Program-made: the position numbers and the translations under genes
The notes under the pieces: model-generated
The model's database searches: none
What the model was told of the DNA's origin: nothing
The model's input: the letters and a program-made list of their open reading frames with translations, nothing else
NCBI GenBank assembly: GCA_027483535.1
Contig: JAIXUN010000003.1
Location: forward strand, 186,001-250,000
From: a bacterium
GTDB lineage: Bacteria > Armatimonadota > Fimbriimonadia > Fimbriimonadales > Fimbriimonadaceae
DNA length: 64,000 bases
Direction: 5' to 3'
Shown: piece after piece, positions 53,879-63,106 of the stretch
Layout of the letters: the number at the start of each line of letters is the position of its first letter
Position numbering within the stretch: position 1 is the first letter of the stretch

Positions 53879-56863
53879 TTATCTGGTTAGGGATCGAATG
53901 ATGGCGATGAATAGACCCGTGTTGAGGACCGTATTGAAAATTTCCTCAAAGGTCGATTTAGATTCGGTTAATCGCGCAACCATGACCTTAGTGGGAACGA
54001 AGATCGTGTCGCCAAGCTCGATGCGAGTGGACGGCCTACCCTTTATGATCGTGCCCGTTGCTCGGATAACGAGAACCTCACGCTGATCGGCATCTTGCGT
54101 GTAACCACCCGAGCGGTCGGTGTAGTACCGCAGATCACGTCCCGGGACGAACAGAACGTTCGACGGAAGGATGACCGCACCCTTGATGGACACCGTATTT
54201 GGTCTCTCGGGAATGTACAGAATGTCGCCATCTTGGAGTTCGATGTTGTCTCGAACCTTCTCGTTCTTGAGGGCCTGGTCTACTCGAAGAGGAACGTTGC
54301 CGAACGTCTCGAGCTCGTTGGCACTGAGTTCTCGAGCAGGGGTGACCGTTTCTCGCTTGAGAAGCGTGGAATCGGAGAGGTCCGGTCCAGCCGCCGCTCC
54401 GGTTTGCGGCATCATCGCACCCGTGAGACCGATGTTCGGCAGTCCACTTTGCCCCGACTTTTGAAGGACTCGAATCTTATCGATGTCCGACTTCGCGAGT
54501 GCTCGAATATATTCCTGCGACTGAACAGTCTTCAAGATCTCTTGAACCCGTGGCGTCAACCGAATTTGGGCATCGGTCGAGAGCCGATCTGGATCGCGAG
54601 TGAACTGCGCTCCCTCGCTCCACGCATCGGTCATAAGACCACCTGCGCGCTTAACCAGGTCGCTGATCCGTTCGCCCTTGCGTCGAATGGCGTAGACGCC
54701 GGGCTGCTTTACTCGACCGGAGATAGACACCAGAATCGGCTTCAGCAAGATGTCTGAATCGGCCAGCACGCTCACTACGTCGCCATCAGCCAAAACCGGG
54801 TTGTTGCGAGAGGTGATGACATCGGCTATTTCGATCTTTGACGATGCTTCGTTTTCTTTCTTCAGGGGCTTCGCGTATTCCAGCGCGTTCGCCGCGTTGG
54901 GCAACAATCCACCCGCAAGATCGATGAGATCCTTAATGGTGAGGTTGCTCGAACGCGGATAAGTACCGGGGCGTTGGACCGCACCCACGATCGTGACTGA
55001 CTGCTCCGGACGGTATTGAGTCTCATCCGCGCGGAAGACGGTGACGCGATCCCGATCGGTTAGCAGAACGTTGTCTTGGGCGTTGCCCTTGATGGCGCCA
55101 ATAAGACTGACTCGAATGAGTGGACCTTCCGATCCATCGTCGTTTCGACGTCGAATGAACGCGTACTCACCAAAGGCTTCCGGGAGCAGGCCGCCCGCCT
55201 GAAGAACGAGGTCGGCCAGGCGCAGACCATCTACCCGGTTGTACGTTCCGGGTCTTTGCACCGCACCGATAATCTCCACCCGTCGCTCGCCGATGAACTG
55301 GGCAGTTCGTAACGAGTAGACCACCAGTCGATCGCGAGGTTTTAGCGTCAGGTTGGCGTCAGGATCTCGTTCGAGGGCTTTCTTTAGGTCAACGCGAAGA
55401 AGCGTCTCGGTTAGGTCGTCGTTCAGTCGATAAAGGTCGGCGCGCTCGATGTAGGCGTCTTTCATGAGACCGCGCGCCTTGGTGATGAGGTCCGCGACCG
55501 TCATCTTGGACTCGTACGGATACTCACGCGGTTGATCGACACTGCCCGTTACGGAAACCGCGTTCAACAGGGTGTCTCGAACGGGAAAGAAGGTGACGAC
55601 GTCGTTCGATCGGACGAACGGAGAAGACTTCGCCGCCCGAGCGGTGAGATCGACGTTGAGCAGGATCTTCTCCTTGCCTGGATCGTATGATTCCACTTGG
55701 ACTCGGTCCAGAATCGCAGAGGGTTCGGCTCCACCCGCGTAGCCAAGGGCGTCGTCGAGTCGCTCGGTGGGCAATGTTTCGTAAACAGCAGGTCGCCGAA
55801 CTTCACCCTTCATCGCGACTCGGTTGCCCGCAGTGGGAACCAGAATAAGGTCGCCAGGCATGAGTGGAACATCTTGCGAGGAGTCGCCGCGCAGGAGTAG
55901 GCCGTAAAGGTCGATGGTCTTCGGGGCGGCGTTTGCCCTTCGAAGTTCGATGCGTCGCATGGAGCCCAACGGAGTGGGACCACCCGCCAGGTAAAGCGCA
56001 TTGAACAGCGTCATCACCGAAGGAACTTGATAGTTCCCCTGGGCGACCACCTCACCGACCACCGAAATGCTGATCGTTCTCAGTTCGTCGAGGGTGACGA
56101 TGACCTCAGCATCTCGAATGACCCTGCCTAGCTCGCGGGCGATAGCCTTTTCAGCGGCGACCAAGTTTTGTCCGCGAACGAGAATTGGCTTGGAGACACC
56201 GGGCACCACCACGTATCCGCGAGTATCGACCTGGATCACCACGTTCTCGGCGGCGCGGGTTGGGCTGGAAATACGCAGCTTGAGTTTGTCGCCGGGACCG
56301 AGCAGATAGCGATCTGGCGCCGGAGTCTGAACGTTCACAAACCCGGTAACCGCGGGATCGACGACTCCCTGGGTCGCTTCGACCGGGTTGGGTTTCACGG
56401 CAAGCTCTTTGAGCGGCTCCGTCAGCAGTCGGCGTCGATATTCGACCAGGGCTCGAGCGGAGGAGAAGTACGAGTAGCCGAACAACTCCATTCCTTCAAA
56501 CGGTCCAGTGCGGAAGATGTATTTCGGCGTGGGATCAACCGGGGCGTTTGGGCCCACTCGGTTGTCGTTCGGCTTCATCGCCGGCGGAGTGTCTTCGCCC
56601 AGCTTCTTCTGCTCGCCGCCGTTTCCGTTCCCGTTGGATTTCTGAGGAGGAACCTTCTGGTCGCTCCCTTTGGTAGGCGGCTCGGTTTGCTTTTTCGGGT
56701 CTTCCTGCTTCTTCTGGTTCCCAACCTGGGCGGTTACGGCCAGCCAACCAAGCGACTGGGGCCCTAAGCCGGCGGCGTTGACCGAACCGAGTCCAGTGAA
56801 CACAGAAAGCGTTACCCCAACGAGAACTTTGAGGGAACGACGAGTAAGCGAAAAAGCTCGCAT
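53879..56863 (-). CDS. Wza-like polysaccharide export protein with seven SLBB domains
   Basis: This protein of about 994 residues has a signal peptide (MRAFSLTRRSLKVLVGVTLS) and a disordered Lys/Pro/Gly-rich segment. A Poly_export domain follows (DRYLLGPGDKLKLRISSPTR), then seven SLBB domains recognisable by G.V..PG.Y...L.DL...AGG, for example VEIIGAVQRPGTY, VTIVGAVQRPGTYPRSSN and VSISGRVKQPGVYAIRR. The C-terminal amphipathic helix (IFNTVLNTGLFIAIIRSL) may line an outer-membrane pore. No glycosyltransferase or Wzc genes are nearby. GTG 56899 would add 12 residues before the signal peptide; I prefer ATG 56863. Confidence 0.88.
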   Translation of the reverse strand: MRAFSLTRRSLKVLVGVTLSVFTGLGSVNAAGLGPQSLGWLAVTAQVGNQKKQEDPKKQTEPPTKGSDQKVPPQKSNGNGNGGEQKKLGEDTPPAMKPNDNRVGPNAPVDPTPKYIFRTGPFEGMELFGYSYFSSARALVEYRRRLLTEPLKELAVKPNPVEATQGVVDPAVTGFVNVQTPAPDRYLLGPGDKLKLRISSPTRAAENVVIQVDTRGYVVVPGVSKPILVRGQNLVAAEKAIARELGRVIRDAEVIVTLDELRTISISVVGEVVAQGNYQVPSVMTLFNALYLAGGPTPLGSMRRIELRRANAAPKTIDLYGLLLRGDSSQDVPLMPGDLILVPTAGNRVAMKGEVRRPAVYETLPTERLDDALGYAGGAEPSAILDRVQVESYDPGKEKILLNVDLTARAAKSSPFVRSNDVVTFFPVRDTLLNAVSVTGSVDQPREYPYESKMTVADLITKARGLMKDAYIERADLYRLNDDLTETLLRVDLKKALERDPDANLTLKPRDRLVVYSLRTAQFIGERRVEIIGAVQRPGTYNRVDGLRLADLVLQAGGLLPEAFGEYAFIRRRNDDGSEGPLIRVSLIGAIKGNAQDNVLLTDRDRVTVFRADETQYRPEQSVTIVGAVQRPGTYPRSSNLTIKDLIDLAGGLLPNAANALEYAKPLKKENEASSKIEIADVITSRNNPVLADGDVVSVLADSDILLKPILVSISGRVKQPGVYAIRRKGERISDLVKRAGGLMTDAWSEGAQFTRDPDRLSTDAQIRLTPRVQEILKTVQSQEYIRALAKSDIDKIRVLQKSGQSGLPNIGLTGAMMPQTGAAAGPDLSDSTLLKRETVTPARELSANELETFGNVPLRVDQALKNEKVRDNIELQDGDILYIPERPNTVSIKGAVILPSNVLFVPGRDLRYYTDRSGGYTQDADQREVLVIRATGTIIKGRPSTRIELGDTIFVPTKVMVARLTESKSTFEEIFNTVLNTGLFIAIIRSLTR

Positions 56864-56915
56864 CCTGCCCGATAATTTACCAGAGAGTTCCAGATTCACC
56901 TAGGAAGAAATTGAA

Positions 56916-56939
56916 CCTGAAGCCAATTGGCGGTTCAGG
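56916..56939. other. Palindromic hairpin upstream of the SLBB gene
   Basis: CCTGAA and TTCAGG enclose GCCAATTGGC, itself a perfect palindrome. It lies between the tRNA-Leu 3' flank and the SLBB gene start. A role as operator or as end signal for the tRNA transcript is possible; no T-run is present. Confidence 0.35.
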
Positions 56940-57018
56940 CCCACAAAACACCCCGTGAGGTCTGTTTGGGGGTCATTTTGTGTCTTCGGCAGAAGGTTGC
57001 CGAGCACTCCAAAAGGAG

Positions 57019-57104
57019 TGGTGCGCGAGGAGAGACTCGAACTCTCACGACTTGTGATCACTACGACCTCAACGTAGCGCGTCTACCAATTCCGCCACCC
57101 GCGC
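57019..57104 (-). tRNA. tRNA-Leu (anticodon GAG), CCA encoded
   Basis: The minus strand reads GCGCGGG at the 5' end, pairing with CTCGCGC at the 3' end (one G-U), followed by ACCA, so the CCA tail is genomic. D-loop GGTAGAC, anticodon stem CTACG/CGTAG with loop TTGAGGT (anticodon GAG), a long leucine-type variable arm, and T-arm AGAG-TTCGAGT-CTCT are all present. Length is 86 nt with CCA. Confidence 0.96.
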
Positions 57105-57218
57105 GTGGACTGAGAAGTGTACCACAAGGTCTTTCGGTGTCGCAGGCCGGAAAAAGAAACAGGCTGAAAAAAGAAAGACGTGTCAAACAAGCTAAATGCC
57201 GCCTAAAGAGATAAAGGC

Positions 57219-58598
57219 ATGATAAGATTTCGGGTGTCGATGTTGACGCGTGCCACCATTCCCCTGGGTCCCGTTCTTTTGGTGATCGGCATCGCCGTGG
57301 TGGCCCTAGGCGCCTACGGCGAGAAGGTTGTCACCCGGACCGCCCGCAAGGATCGCATCACCGTTGTCTATTGGGAAAAATGGACCGGCGACGAGGGCGA
57401 TGCCATGAAGAAGATCGTTGACATGTTCAACGACTCTCAAGATCGCATTTTCGTGAAGTACCTGAGCATCTCAGGCATCGATCAAAAAACGATCCTTGCC
57501 ACTGCGGGTGGCAATCCGCCCGATGTTGCGGGCTTGTGGCAAAACCAAGTTTGTATGTTCGCCGATATGGGCGCTCTCTCTGACCTTTCCGAGTTGGCAG
57601 CCAAGCAAGGCGTTAAGAAAGAGGATTACATCGAGGCGTACTGGGCGCCTTTGTTCTATCGCAACAAGCTGTGGGCGCTGCCCAGCACTCCGGCTTCGAT
57701 TGCTTTGCACGTGAACCGCGATCTCGTCCCGCCCGAGTACGCCTCGGAAGAGACCTTCCCAAAGACCATTGAAGAGCTCGACGCTCTTTCCGACCGGATT
57801 CGCAAAGAGAAAGCGGGTCCCAACGGGGAGTTGAAGACGGTTGGCTTCCTTCCTTCGTCGCCGGGTTGGTTCAACTGGGCATGGGGCGGATTGTTCGGCG
57901 GCACGCTCATGAAGGGCGACAAGATCACGGTGAACAGCCCGGAAGCGATCCGCGCCTTCACCTGGATTCAGTCTTACGCCAAGCGATACGGCGTCACCGA
58001 AGTGCAATCTTTCCAAAGCGGATTCGGCAACTTTGCCTCCCCAATGGATCCCTTCATGGCGGCCAAAACCGCCACCGAACTGAACGGAACTTGGAAGGCG
58101 AACTTTATTCGCATCTACAACCCCAACATCGATTGGTTTGTGGTTCCGTTCCCGTATCCAAAAGATCAGCCGGAGTTGGAAGGCCATTCCATGACCTCTC
58201 AGGACGTGCTGGTGATCCCGCGTGGCGCCAAGCATAAAGAGGAAGCCTTTGAGTTTGTGAGGTTTGTGCAAAAGCAAGAGAACATGGAGCTTCTGTGCAA
58301 GCTGCACGGCAAGAATTCGCCGCTTGCAAAGGTGAGTGAAGGGTTCAACAAGAGTCACGTGAACAAGGCGATTCGGTTCTTCGACACGCTTGCTCGATCG
58401 AAGAAGACTCTGTTGCAGCCGCAGGTCGGCATCCTCACCCGAATTGAGGCGGAGATCAACGTGGCGTTCCAAGAAGTGAACTCGGGCGTGAAAGAGCCCA
58501 AACCGGCTTTAGACGACGCTCAAAAGCGCATCGACCGTCAGTGGAGCATCTATAAAGAGCAGGTGCTGGACGCACCGAGCGCACCGGAGGCAAAGTGA
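57219..58598 (+). CDS. ABC transporter substrate-binding protein (sugar type)
   Basis: This 459-residue family-1 extracellular solute-binding protein has an N-terminal hydrophobic anchor or signal (IPLGPVLLVIGIAVVALGAY) without a lipobox. Then come ITVVYWEKWTGDEGDAMKKI, PPDVAGLWQNQVCMFADMGA, LWALPSTPASIALHVNRDLV and SQDVLVIPRGAKHKEEAFEF, typical of MalE-like proteins. Start is ATG 57219 or ATG 57240. It overlaps the first permease by 4 bp, forming a three-gene importer operon without an ATPase. Confidence 0.93.
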   Translation: MIRFRVSMLTRATIPLGPVLLVIGIAVVALGAYGEKVVTRTARKDRITVVYWEKWTGDEGDAMKKIVDMFNDSQDRIFVKYLSISGIDQKTILATAGGNPPDVAGLWQNQVCMFADMGALSDLSELAAKQGVKKEDYIEAYWAPLFYRNKLWALPSTPASIALHVNRDLVPPEYASEETFPKTIEELDALSDRIRKEKAGPNGELKTVGFLPSSPGWFNWAWGGLFGGTLMKGDKITVNSPEAIRAFTWIQSYAKRYGVTEVQSFQSGFGNFASPMDPFMAAKTATELNGTWKANFIRIYNPNIDWFVVPFPYPKDQPELEGHSMTSQDVLVIPRGAKHKEEAFEFVRFVQKQENMELLCKLHGKNSPLAKVSEGFNKSHVNKAIRFFDTLARSKKTLLQPQVGILTRIEAEINVAFQEVNSGVKEPKPALDDAQKRIDRQWSIYKEQVLDAPSAPEAK

Positions 58599-59479
58599 AG
58601 AAGAAGAACCCGAACAATGCAGGCGTCGCTTACTTGTTCGCGGCCCCTTGGATCATCGGATTCGTGCTGTTCATGGCCTATCCGCTGATCTCCTCTTTCT
58701 ACTTCTCGTTCACCAACTATTCGGTTTTGAAGCCCGCGAAGTGGGTGGGCATCTCCAACTATCAGGAGCTGTTCACAGACGAAATCTTCTTTACTTGTCT
58801 GGCAAACACCGCCTTCTACGTAGTGGGAGCGGTTCCGCTTGGGACGGTGATGGCGATTGCCCTTGCCTTACTTTTGAATTCGAAGGTGAAGGGTTTGGCG
58901 GTGTATCGCACCCTGTTCTTCTTGCCCTCGCTGGTGCCGATGGTGGCTTTAGGGACCCTTTTCTTGTGGGTTTTCAACGGCGACTACGGACTGATGAACG
59001 CGGGTTTGAAAACGGTTGGGATCACTCCTCCCAACTGGCTCGGCGACCCCGCTTGGGCGAAGTGGACGCTTATCTTGATCGCCATGTGGGGTTGCGGAAA
59101 CGCGATGATCATCTATCTGGCGGGTCTGCAAGATGTTCCGGTATCGCTTTATGAGGCGGCGGATTTGGACGGTGCCAAGGCATGGGCGAAGACGAAGAAT
59201 GTCACGCTGCCGATGCTGTCGCCCGTGATTCTGTTCAACGTGATCATGGGGATGATCGGATCGATTCAGGTGTTCGCGGTGCCGTATGTGATGTTCCCGG
59301 GCGGTGCTCCGGCACGCTCCACTTACTTCTTTGCGGCTTATCTTTACGACAACGCCTTCCAGTTTCAGCGCATGGGTTACGCCAGCGCGATGGGCTGGGT
59401 GATGTTCGTCATCACTCTCACTTTGACCCTCGTGTCCATGAAGCTTTCGGAGAAGCATGTCCACTATGAGGGTGGCTAG
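58595..59479 (+). CDS. ABC sugar transporter permease (MalF type)
   Basis: This 294-residue protein has six membrane segments and the coupling EAA-like motif SLYEAADLDGAKAWAKTKNV followed by TLPMLSPVILFN. AYLFAAPWIIGFVLFMAYPL is the usual start of MalF/UgpA-type permeases. GTG start overlaps the binding-protein stop. It pairs with the next permease. Confidence 0.95.
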   Translation: MKKKNPNNAGVAYLFAAPWIIGFVLFMAYPLISSFYFSFTNYSVLKPAKWVGISNYQELFTDEIFFTCLANTAFYVVGAVPLGTVMAIALALLLNSKVKGLAVYRTLFFLPSLVPMVALGTLFLWVFNGDYGLMNAGLKTVGITPPNWLGDPAWAKWTLILIAMWGCGNAMIIYLAGLQDVPVSLYEAADLDGAKAWAKTKNVTLPMLSPVILFNVIMGMIGSIQVFAVPYVMFPGGAPARSTYFFAAYLYDNAFQFQRMGYASAMGWVMFVITLTLTLVSMKLSEKHVHYEGG

Positions 59480-59505
59480 TATGGGGAAGGCGGCTAGTAT
59501 GGGGA
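59474..59505 (+). repeat. 14-bp tandem-spaced direct repeat between permease genes
   Basis: GGCTAGTATGGGGA occurs at 59474-59487 and 59492-59505, an 18-bp period. The first copy includes the stop of the first permease; the second supplies GGGGAG ahead of the next permease start. It looks like a small local duplication. Confidence 0.7.
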
Positions 59506-59508
59506 GAT

Positions 59509-60396
59509 TTGTATAAGAAAATGGCAGGAAACTTATTAAAATCAAACCGAGCACGGAAGGCGTTGACCATCAGCGCGACCCATGTGGTGCTCATCCTGCT
59601 GGGCATTGTGTTTGCCATCCCGTTGCTTTGGATGGTCTCCACCGCGGTGAAGCCGTTGGAAGAGACCATGAAGGCGCCTCCGGTCTGGATCCCTTCCGAG
59701 TTTCAGTGGGGCAACTTCTGGAAAGCGATTAGTTATAAGAGCGAACAGCTTGGCTACATTCCGTTCTTGGTTTATGCCCGCAACACTATTGTCATCACCT
59801 TGCTGACGGTTTGCGGATCGGTGTTCGCCAACTCTCTGGTGGCGTATGCGTTCGCTCGCCTGAAGTGGTGGGGTCGCGATCAGTTCTTTGCGGTGACTCT
59901 TGCCACCATGATGGTGCCCTTCCCGGTGACCATGGTTCCGACCTTCTCGCTCTTTAGATGGTTAGGCTGGGTGGGCACGTTTAAGCCGCTCTGGGTTCCG
60001 GCGTTCTTCGGAAGCGCGTTCTCTATCTTCTTGCTGCGACAGTTCTTCCGCACGATTCCGATGGAGCTCAGCGAGGCGGCGAAGATCGACGGTGCCAGCG
60101 AGTTCCAGATCTTTCTCAACGTGATCATTCCGCTCTCAAAACCCGCCCTCGCGGTGGTGGCGCTGTTCACCTTCATGGGAGCTTGGAACGACTTCATGGG
60201 TCCGCTGATTTATCTCATCGACCAAGAGTCGTTTACCCTTGCGCTTGGATTGCAGTCGTACCAAACCACGCACGGCGGCACCCCCTGGAACCTGCTGATG
60301 GCGGCCTCCTTCTTGGTGATCCTGCCCATCATCGTGGTGTTCTTCTTCGCTCAGAAGTTGTTCATTCAGGGAATTGCGACCAGCGGTCTGAAATAA
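59509..60396 (+). CDS. ABC sugar transporter permease (MalG type)
   Basis: This permease of about 295 residues has six membrane segments: THVVLILLGIVFAIPLLWMV at the N-terminus, FAVTLATMMVPFPVTMVPTF, and the EAA motif IPMELSEAAKIDGASEFQIF then PLSKPALAVVALF. It completes the importer with the upstream MalF-type permease. The start is TTG 59509, or ATG 59521, which lies 14 nt after GGGGAG. Confidence 0.94.
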   Translation: MYKKMAGNLLKSNRARKALTISATHVVLILLGIVFAIPLLWMVSTAVKPLEETMKAPPVWIPSEFQWGNFWKAISYKSEQLGYIPFLVYARNTIVITLLTVCGSVFANSLVAYAFARLKWWGRDQFFAVTLATMMVPFPVTMVPTFSLFRWLGWVGTFKPLWVPAFFGSAFSIFLLRQFFRTIPMELSEAAKIDGASEFQIFLNVIIPLSKPALAVVALFTFMGAWNDFMGPLIYLIDQESFTLALGLQSYQTTHGGTPWNLLMAASFLVILPIIVVFFFAQKLFIQGIATSGLK

Positions 60397-60470
60397 AAAC
60401 TTCTCCGCCTCAACCCGTTATTGTTGTGCCCTGTCAGAAAGATGGGGCGCATGGGGGTGTTCTCGGGGGA

Positions 60471-60491
60471 TACAATTTAACGGGCCGTTAA
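60471..60491. promoter_or_regulatory. -10-like box plus 15-bp palindrome upstream of udk
   Basis: TACAAT (60471-60476) is directly followed by TTAACGG-G-CCGTTAA (60477-60491), a perfect palindrome with one central base. It would cover the transcription start, 40 bp before the udk ATG, a classical repressor-operator position. The regulator is unknown. Confidence 0.5.
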
Positions 60492-60530
60492 CCGGGCAAA
60501 CGCTTGGACTGGGTCTAGTTTGGGTGACCG

Positions 60531-61154
60531 ATGAACAGAACGGTGATGACCATTGCAGGCGGAACGGGCTCGGGCAAATCGACTCTGACCGACGCATTGG
60601 CCCTTCATTTAGACGCGGCTGTTCTGCGGATCGACGATTACTATCGCCCGCTGGATCACCTCACTTTTGAAGAGCGCGAACGCGTGAACTTCGACGCTCC
60701 GGAGGCGATCGACCACGACCTTCTGGTTCGCCACCTCATTGCCCTTCGTCGCGGCGAAGCCATTGAAAAGCCCGTTTACGATTTCTCTCGCCACACTCGG
60801 CGGGTTTACGGCGAAACGATCGAGGCGAAGGAAGCTATTTTGGTCGAGGGCATTTTCGCCCTGTACTGGCCGGAACTGAACGAGATTGCCGATGTTCGCG
60901 TGTTTGTGGATACCCCTGCGGACCTTCGATTCTCGCGGCGGTTGTATCGGGATGTGCACGAACGGGGTCGGGATGAGGACGAGGTCACGCACCGATTCCG
61001 CGATCATGTGGGTCCCATGCACCGGATTTACGTGGAGCCGACTCGACGCATGGCGTCGGTTTGCGTGAGCGGAAATCAGGATATTCGGGTGTCGGTCGGC
61101 GCGGTTTTGGATGCGATGAAGCCCGTCGCGCTGGTCGGCGCGGAAATTTTGTAG
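60531..61154 (+). CDS. udk: Uridine kinase
   Basis: This 207-residue P-loop kinase phosphorylates uridine or cytidine for pyrimidine salvage. It has Walker A IAGGTGSGKSTLTDAL, RIDDYYRPLDHLTFEERERV, NFDAPEAIDHDLL, PVYDFSRHTRR and ILVEGIFALYWPEL, all uridine-kinase signatures, plus DTPADLRFSRRLYRDVHERGR. Length is normal. It may be regulated through the palindrome upstream. Confidence 0.94.
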   Translation: MNRTVMTIAGGTGSGKSTLTDALALHLDAAVLRIDDYYRPLDHLTFEERERVNFDAPEAIDHDLLVRHLIALRRGEAIEKPVYDFSRHTRRVYGETIEAKEAILVEGIFALYWPELNEIADVRVFVDTPADLRFSRRLYRDVHERGRDEDEVTHRFRDHVGPMHRIYVEPTRRMASVCVSGNQDIRVSVGAVLDAMKPVALVGAEIL

Positions 61155-61170
61155 TCGGGGATCGACTGAT

Positions 61171-61334
61171 ATTCCCCTCCATAGAGGTGCCCGGTAGGGG
61201 CGGGCTGGTCGGCAGGACCGATGGCCGTTCAGCCCTTTTTCGCGTTATAGAAACCCTTCTGAACCCGAATGGGTGGAGGAAGATTATCCGGAGACCACCC
61301 CGCCCCTCTGGGGCACCCCTCCCAGGAGGGGAAT
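61171..61334. repeat. Family-A inverted-pair unit (164 bp)
   Basis: Left arm 61171-61211 is slightly shortened (AGAGGTGCCC). Right arm 61291-61334 has GCCCC-TCT-GGGGC and CCTCCCAGGAGGGG. The 79-bp core is unique in the window. Confidence 0.72.
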
Positions 61335-61546
61335 GAATCTGGTCTGCTCTTACAAACTCTGCGAAAAAGGGGCGGAGCCCCGGCAGTCATCGCAGCCCAG
61401 GGTTTCAACCCTGGGTTCGAGAGTCCCCTTGGGGCCAGAACGGCGGAGCCGTGGCAAGAGTGTGTCCCGCAAGATTGGGTGTGCAAGAGAGTATCTGGCC
61501 GGTCCTCCGGACCTTTTTAGAAAGCAGTTGAAACATCTGATCTCGG

Positions 61547-61690
61547 ACCCTCGCCCCTCTGGGGGAGAGGGTGGCCGAAGGCCGGGTGAGGGGTCCAAGA
61601 ACCGCCTTGGTTCGAGCGATTCTTTCCAAGCCGACCCAACAAATTGCACACTGCGATAAACCGGGGAGGGGTGGCCTGAAAGTCCGGGGT
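61547..61690. repeat. Composite B-tail-A repeat, plus orientation, diverged A part
   Basis: Family B (61547-61596) is followed by the tail AAGAACCGCCTTGGTTCGAG to GCCGACCCAAC, then a degenerate A copy with GGCCTGAAAGTCC. The B part and tail match 62002-62096 almost exactly. Confidence 0.72.
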
Positions 61691-62001
61691 GTTCGAAACT
61701 CGTAGGCGCTGGAGAATCAGGAGATCGATGGGGGCCTAAAGGTCCGGAGGACCGGCAAGACTGTTAGCCCAGACCGATAGGTCTGGGTATGGGATCGCAA
61801 TTTGCCAGAGGTCCGGAGGACCGACCAGATACTCCAGTCACAAACTGCCCGGACCCCTCACCCGCCCCTGTTGGGGCACCCTCTCCCCCAGAGGGGCGAG
61901 GGTTCTCTGGGGACCGAACCATATTCCGCTCCCAAGAGGGAATTTACGCGTCGGCCGCCCCTTTTGACAGGACCTTCCCCGATAGATTTTCAATCACGAG
62001 A

Positions 62002-62142
62002 ACCCTCGCCCATCCGGGGGAGAGGGTGGCCGAAGGCCGGGTGAGGGGTCCAAGAACCGTCTTGGTTCGAGCGATTCTTTCCAAGCCGACCCAACGAAAT
62101 TCCCCTCCTGGGGGGGTGCCCCGGTAGGGGCGGGGTGGTCGA
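62002..62142. repeat. Composite B-tail-A repeat, plus orientation
   Basis: Family B (62002-62051), the 45-bp tail and family A (62097-62142, inner stem GCCCC-GGTA-GGGGC) lie in the same order and spacing as the inverse copy at 26759-26901. Confidence 0.75.
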
Positions 62143-62286
62143 AACTTTCTCATTGAATCAAGTTCGGGGTCGAAAGGAGATCCTCCGGACCTTCGTAAAA
62201 ACGGGTTGAAATATTCAACGGCGGACCCTCCCCCAGAGGGGCGCGGATTTCTCGCGGGACCGCCTAAAATTCCCCTCCCCCAAAAC

Positions 62287-62979
62287 CTACGCGCCGCGGA
62301 CACCCCGTCGACGTCGACGCACCATCGCCGCAAGCCCGACCCCAACCGCTAGCAGCGTCCCGGGCTCCGGGACCGCCTGTACCGCTCGGAACTCGTTCAC
62401 CGGAGTCACCGCGATGTCGTCGAAGTAGTTCCGAGCGTTCACTCCGGTCGTGCCGTAGTTCACCAATCGAATGGTCATAGAGGGGTTGTTTGCCACAAAC
62501 GTGGCGTAGCCGAAGTACCACTTCCCAACCGTTTCAGAGGTCTTTGCCACATTGGTGATGGCGGTGATGCCAAAGAATTGGCCAGCAAAGTTGCCCAAAT
62601 CAAGTCCAACGCCGCCGCCTGCCTCTTCGCCTCTAAAGAATGCGCTCAGCACGTAAGTCTGTCCCGAAACCAAGGGAATCCCATTTTTGTGATACTGATA
62701 GTAGTCGCCCGAGCCACCGGAGGTGAGAAGCCCGGAGAAGCTCCCTTTCACCACAGGATTGGACACCCGAATGACGTTTGCAATGTCCAGGCCAATGGGA
62801 TCGCTCCAAACGTCGATAGGATCGCCCGCCTCAAAGCTGCCCCCTTCGATAACGTCGTAGTTACCCGAATGCGGGTCGAACGGTCCGCTGATCAGGCCGC
62901 TTTGGGCCGAAGCAAGCGTGGCCGAGCCAAGCCACAAAGACGCGAATGTAATGGATGAAACAAAAGATCGATAGTTCAT
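62287..62979 (-). CDS. PEP-CTERM sorting domain protein
   Basis: This 230-residue exported protein starts at ATG 62979 (MNYRSFVSSITFASLWLGSA) with GGAGAAA upstream. The middle (GGSFEAGDPIDVWSDP, KWYFGYATFVANNPSMTIRL) looks like a carbohydrate-binding or jelly-roll module. The C-terminus has VPEPGTLLAVGVGLAAMV and RRRRRGVRGA, the PEP-CTERM signal. It should be sorted by an exosortase. The longer reading from 63021 is rejected. Confidence 0.92.
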   Translation of the reverse strand: MNYRSFVSSITFASLWLGSATLASAQSGLISGPFDPHSGNYDVIEGGSFEAGDPIDVWSDPIGLDIANVIRVSNPVVKGSFSGLLTSGGSGDYYQYHKNGIPLVSGQTYVLSAFFRGEEAGGGVGLDLGNFAGQFFGITAITNVAKTSETVGKWYFGYATFVANNPSMTIRLVNYGTTGVNARNYFDDIAVTPVNEFRAVQAVPEPGTLLAVGVGLAAMVRRRRRGVRGA

Positions 62980-63094
62980 GGTGGATTTCTCCTTTCCGTC
63001 TCCCACCAGTCTAAAAGCCACCCATTACATAGCCATTACAGATCCCAACTCCCCCTAGAACTACCGAGAACTTGTCGCGAACCGCCTCGACCGG

Positions 63095-63100
63095 TACCCT
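63095..63100 (+). promoter_or_regulatory. -10-like box TACCCT, 6 nt before the metalloprotein ATG
   Basis: TACCCT, then 6 nt, then ATG 63107, with no Shine-Dalgarno sequence. Weak on its own, but it has the same geometry as several other starts in the window. Confidence 0.35.
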
Positions 63101-63106
63101 ACAGCC

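Larger units (their letters stand above)
61155..62286. repeat. Repeat island 4 (gene-free, 1.1 kb) between udk and a PEP-CTERM gene
   Basis: No supportable gene lies here. It holds a family-A inverted pair (61171-61334), a family-D hairpin (61396-61415) with its companion stem (61369-61381), and family-B copies at 61547-61596, 61851-61903 and 62002-62051. A family-C hairpin is at 61768-61787 and a single A copy at 62097-62142. The stretch 61660-61905 is largely the inverse of 25936-26190 in island 3. Confidence 0.87.

Noticed and set aside
57019-57104. Integration site of a mobile element at the tRNA-Leu gene
   Set aside because: No integrase and no repeat of the tRNA 3' end is seen in the neighbouring sequence.
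56927-57214. Short plus-strand protein overlapping the tRNA
   Set aside because: Most of it is the antisense of tRNA-Leu(GAG), which folds completely and encodes CCA.
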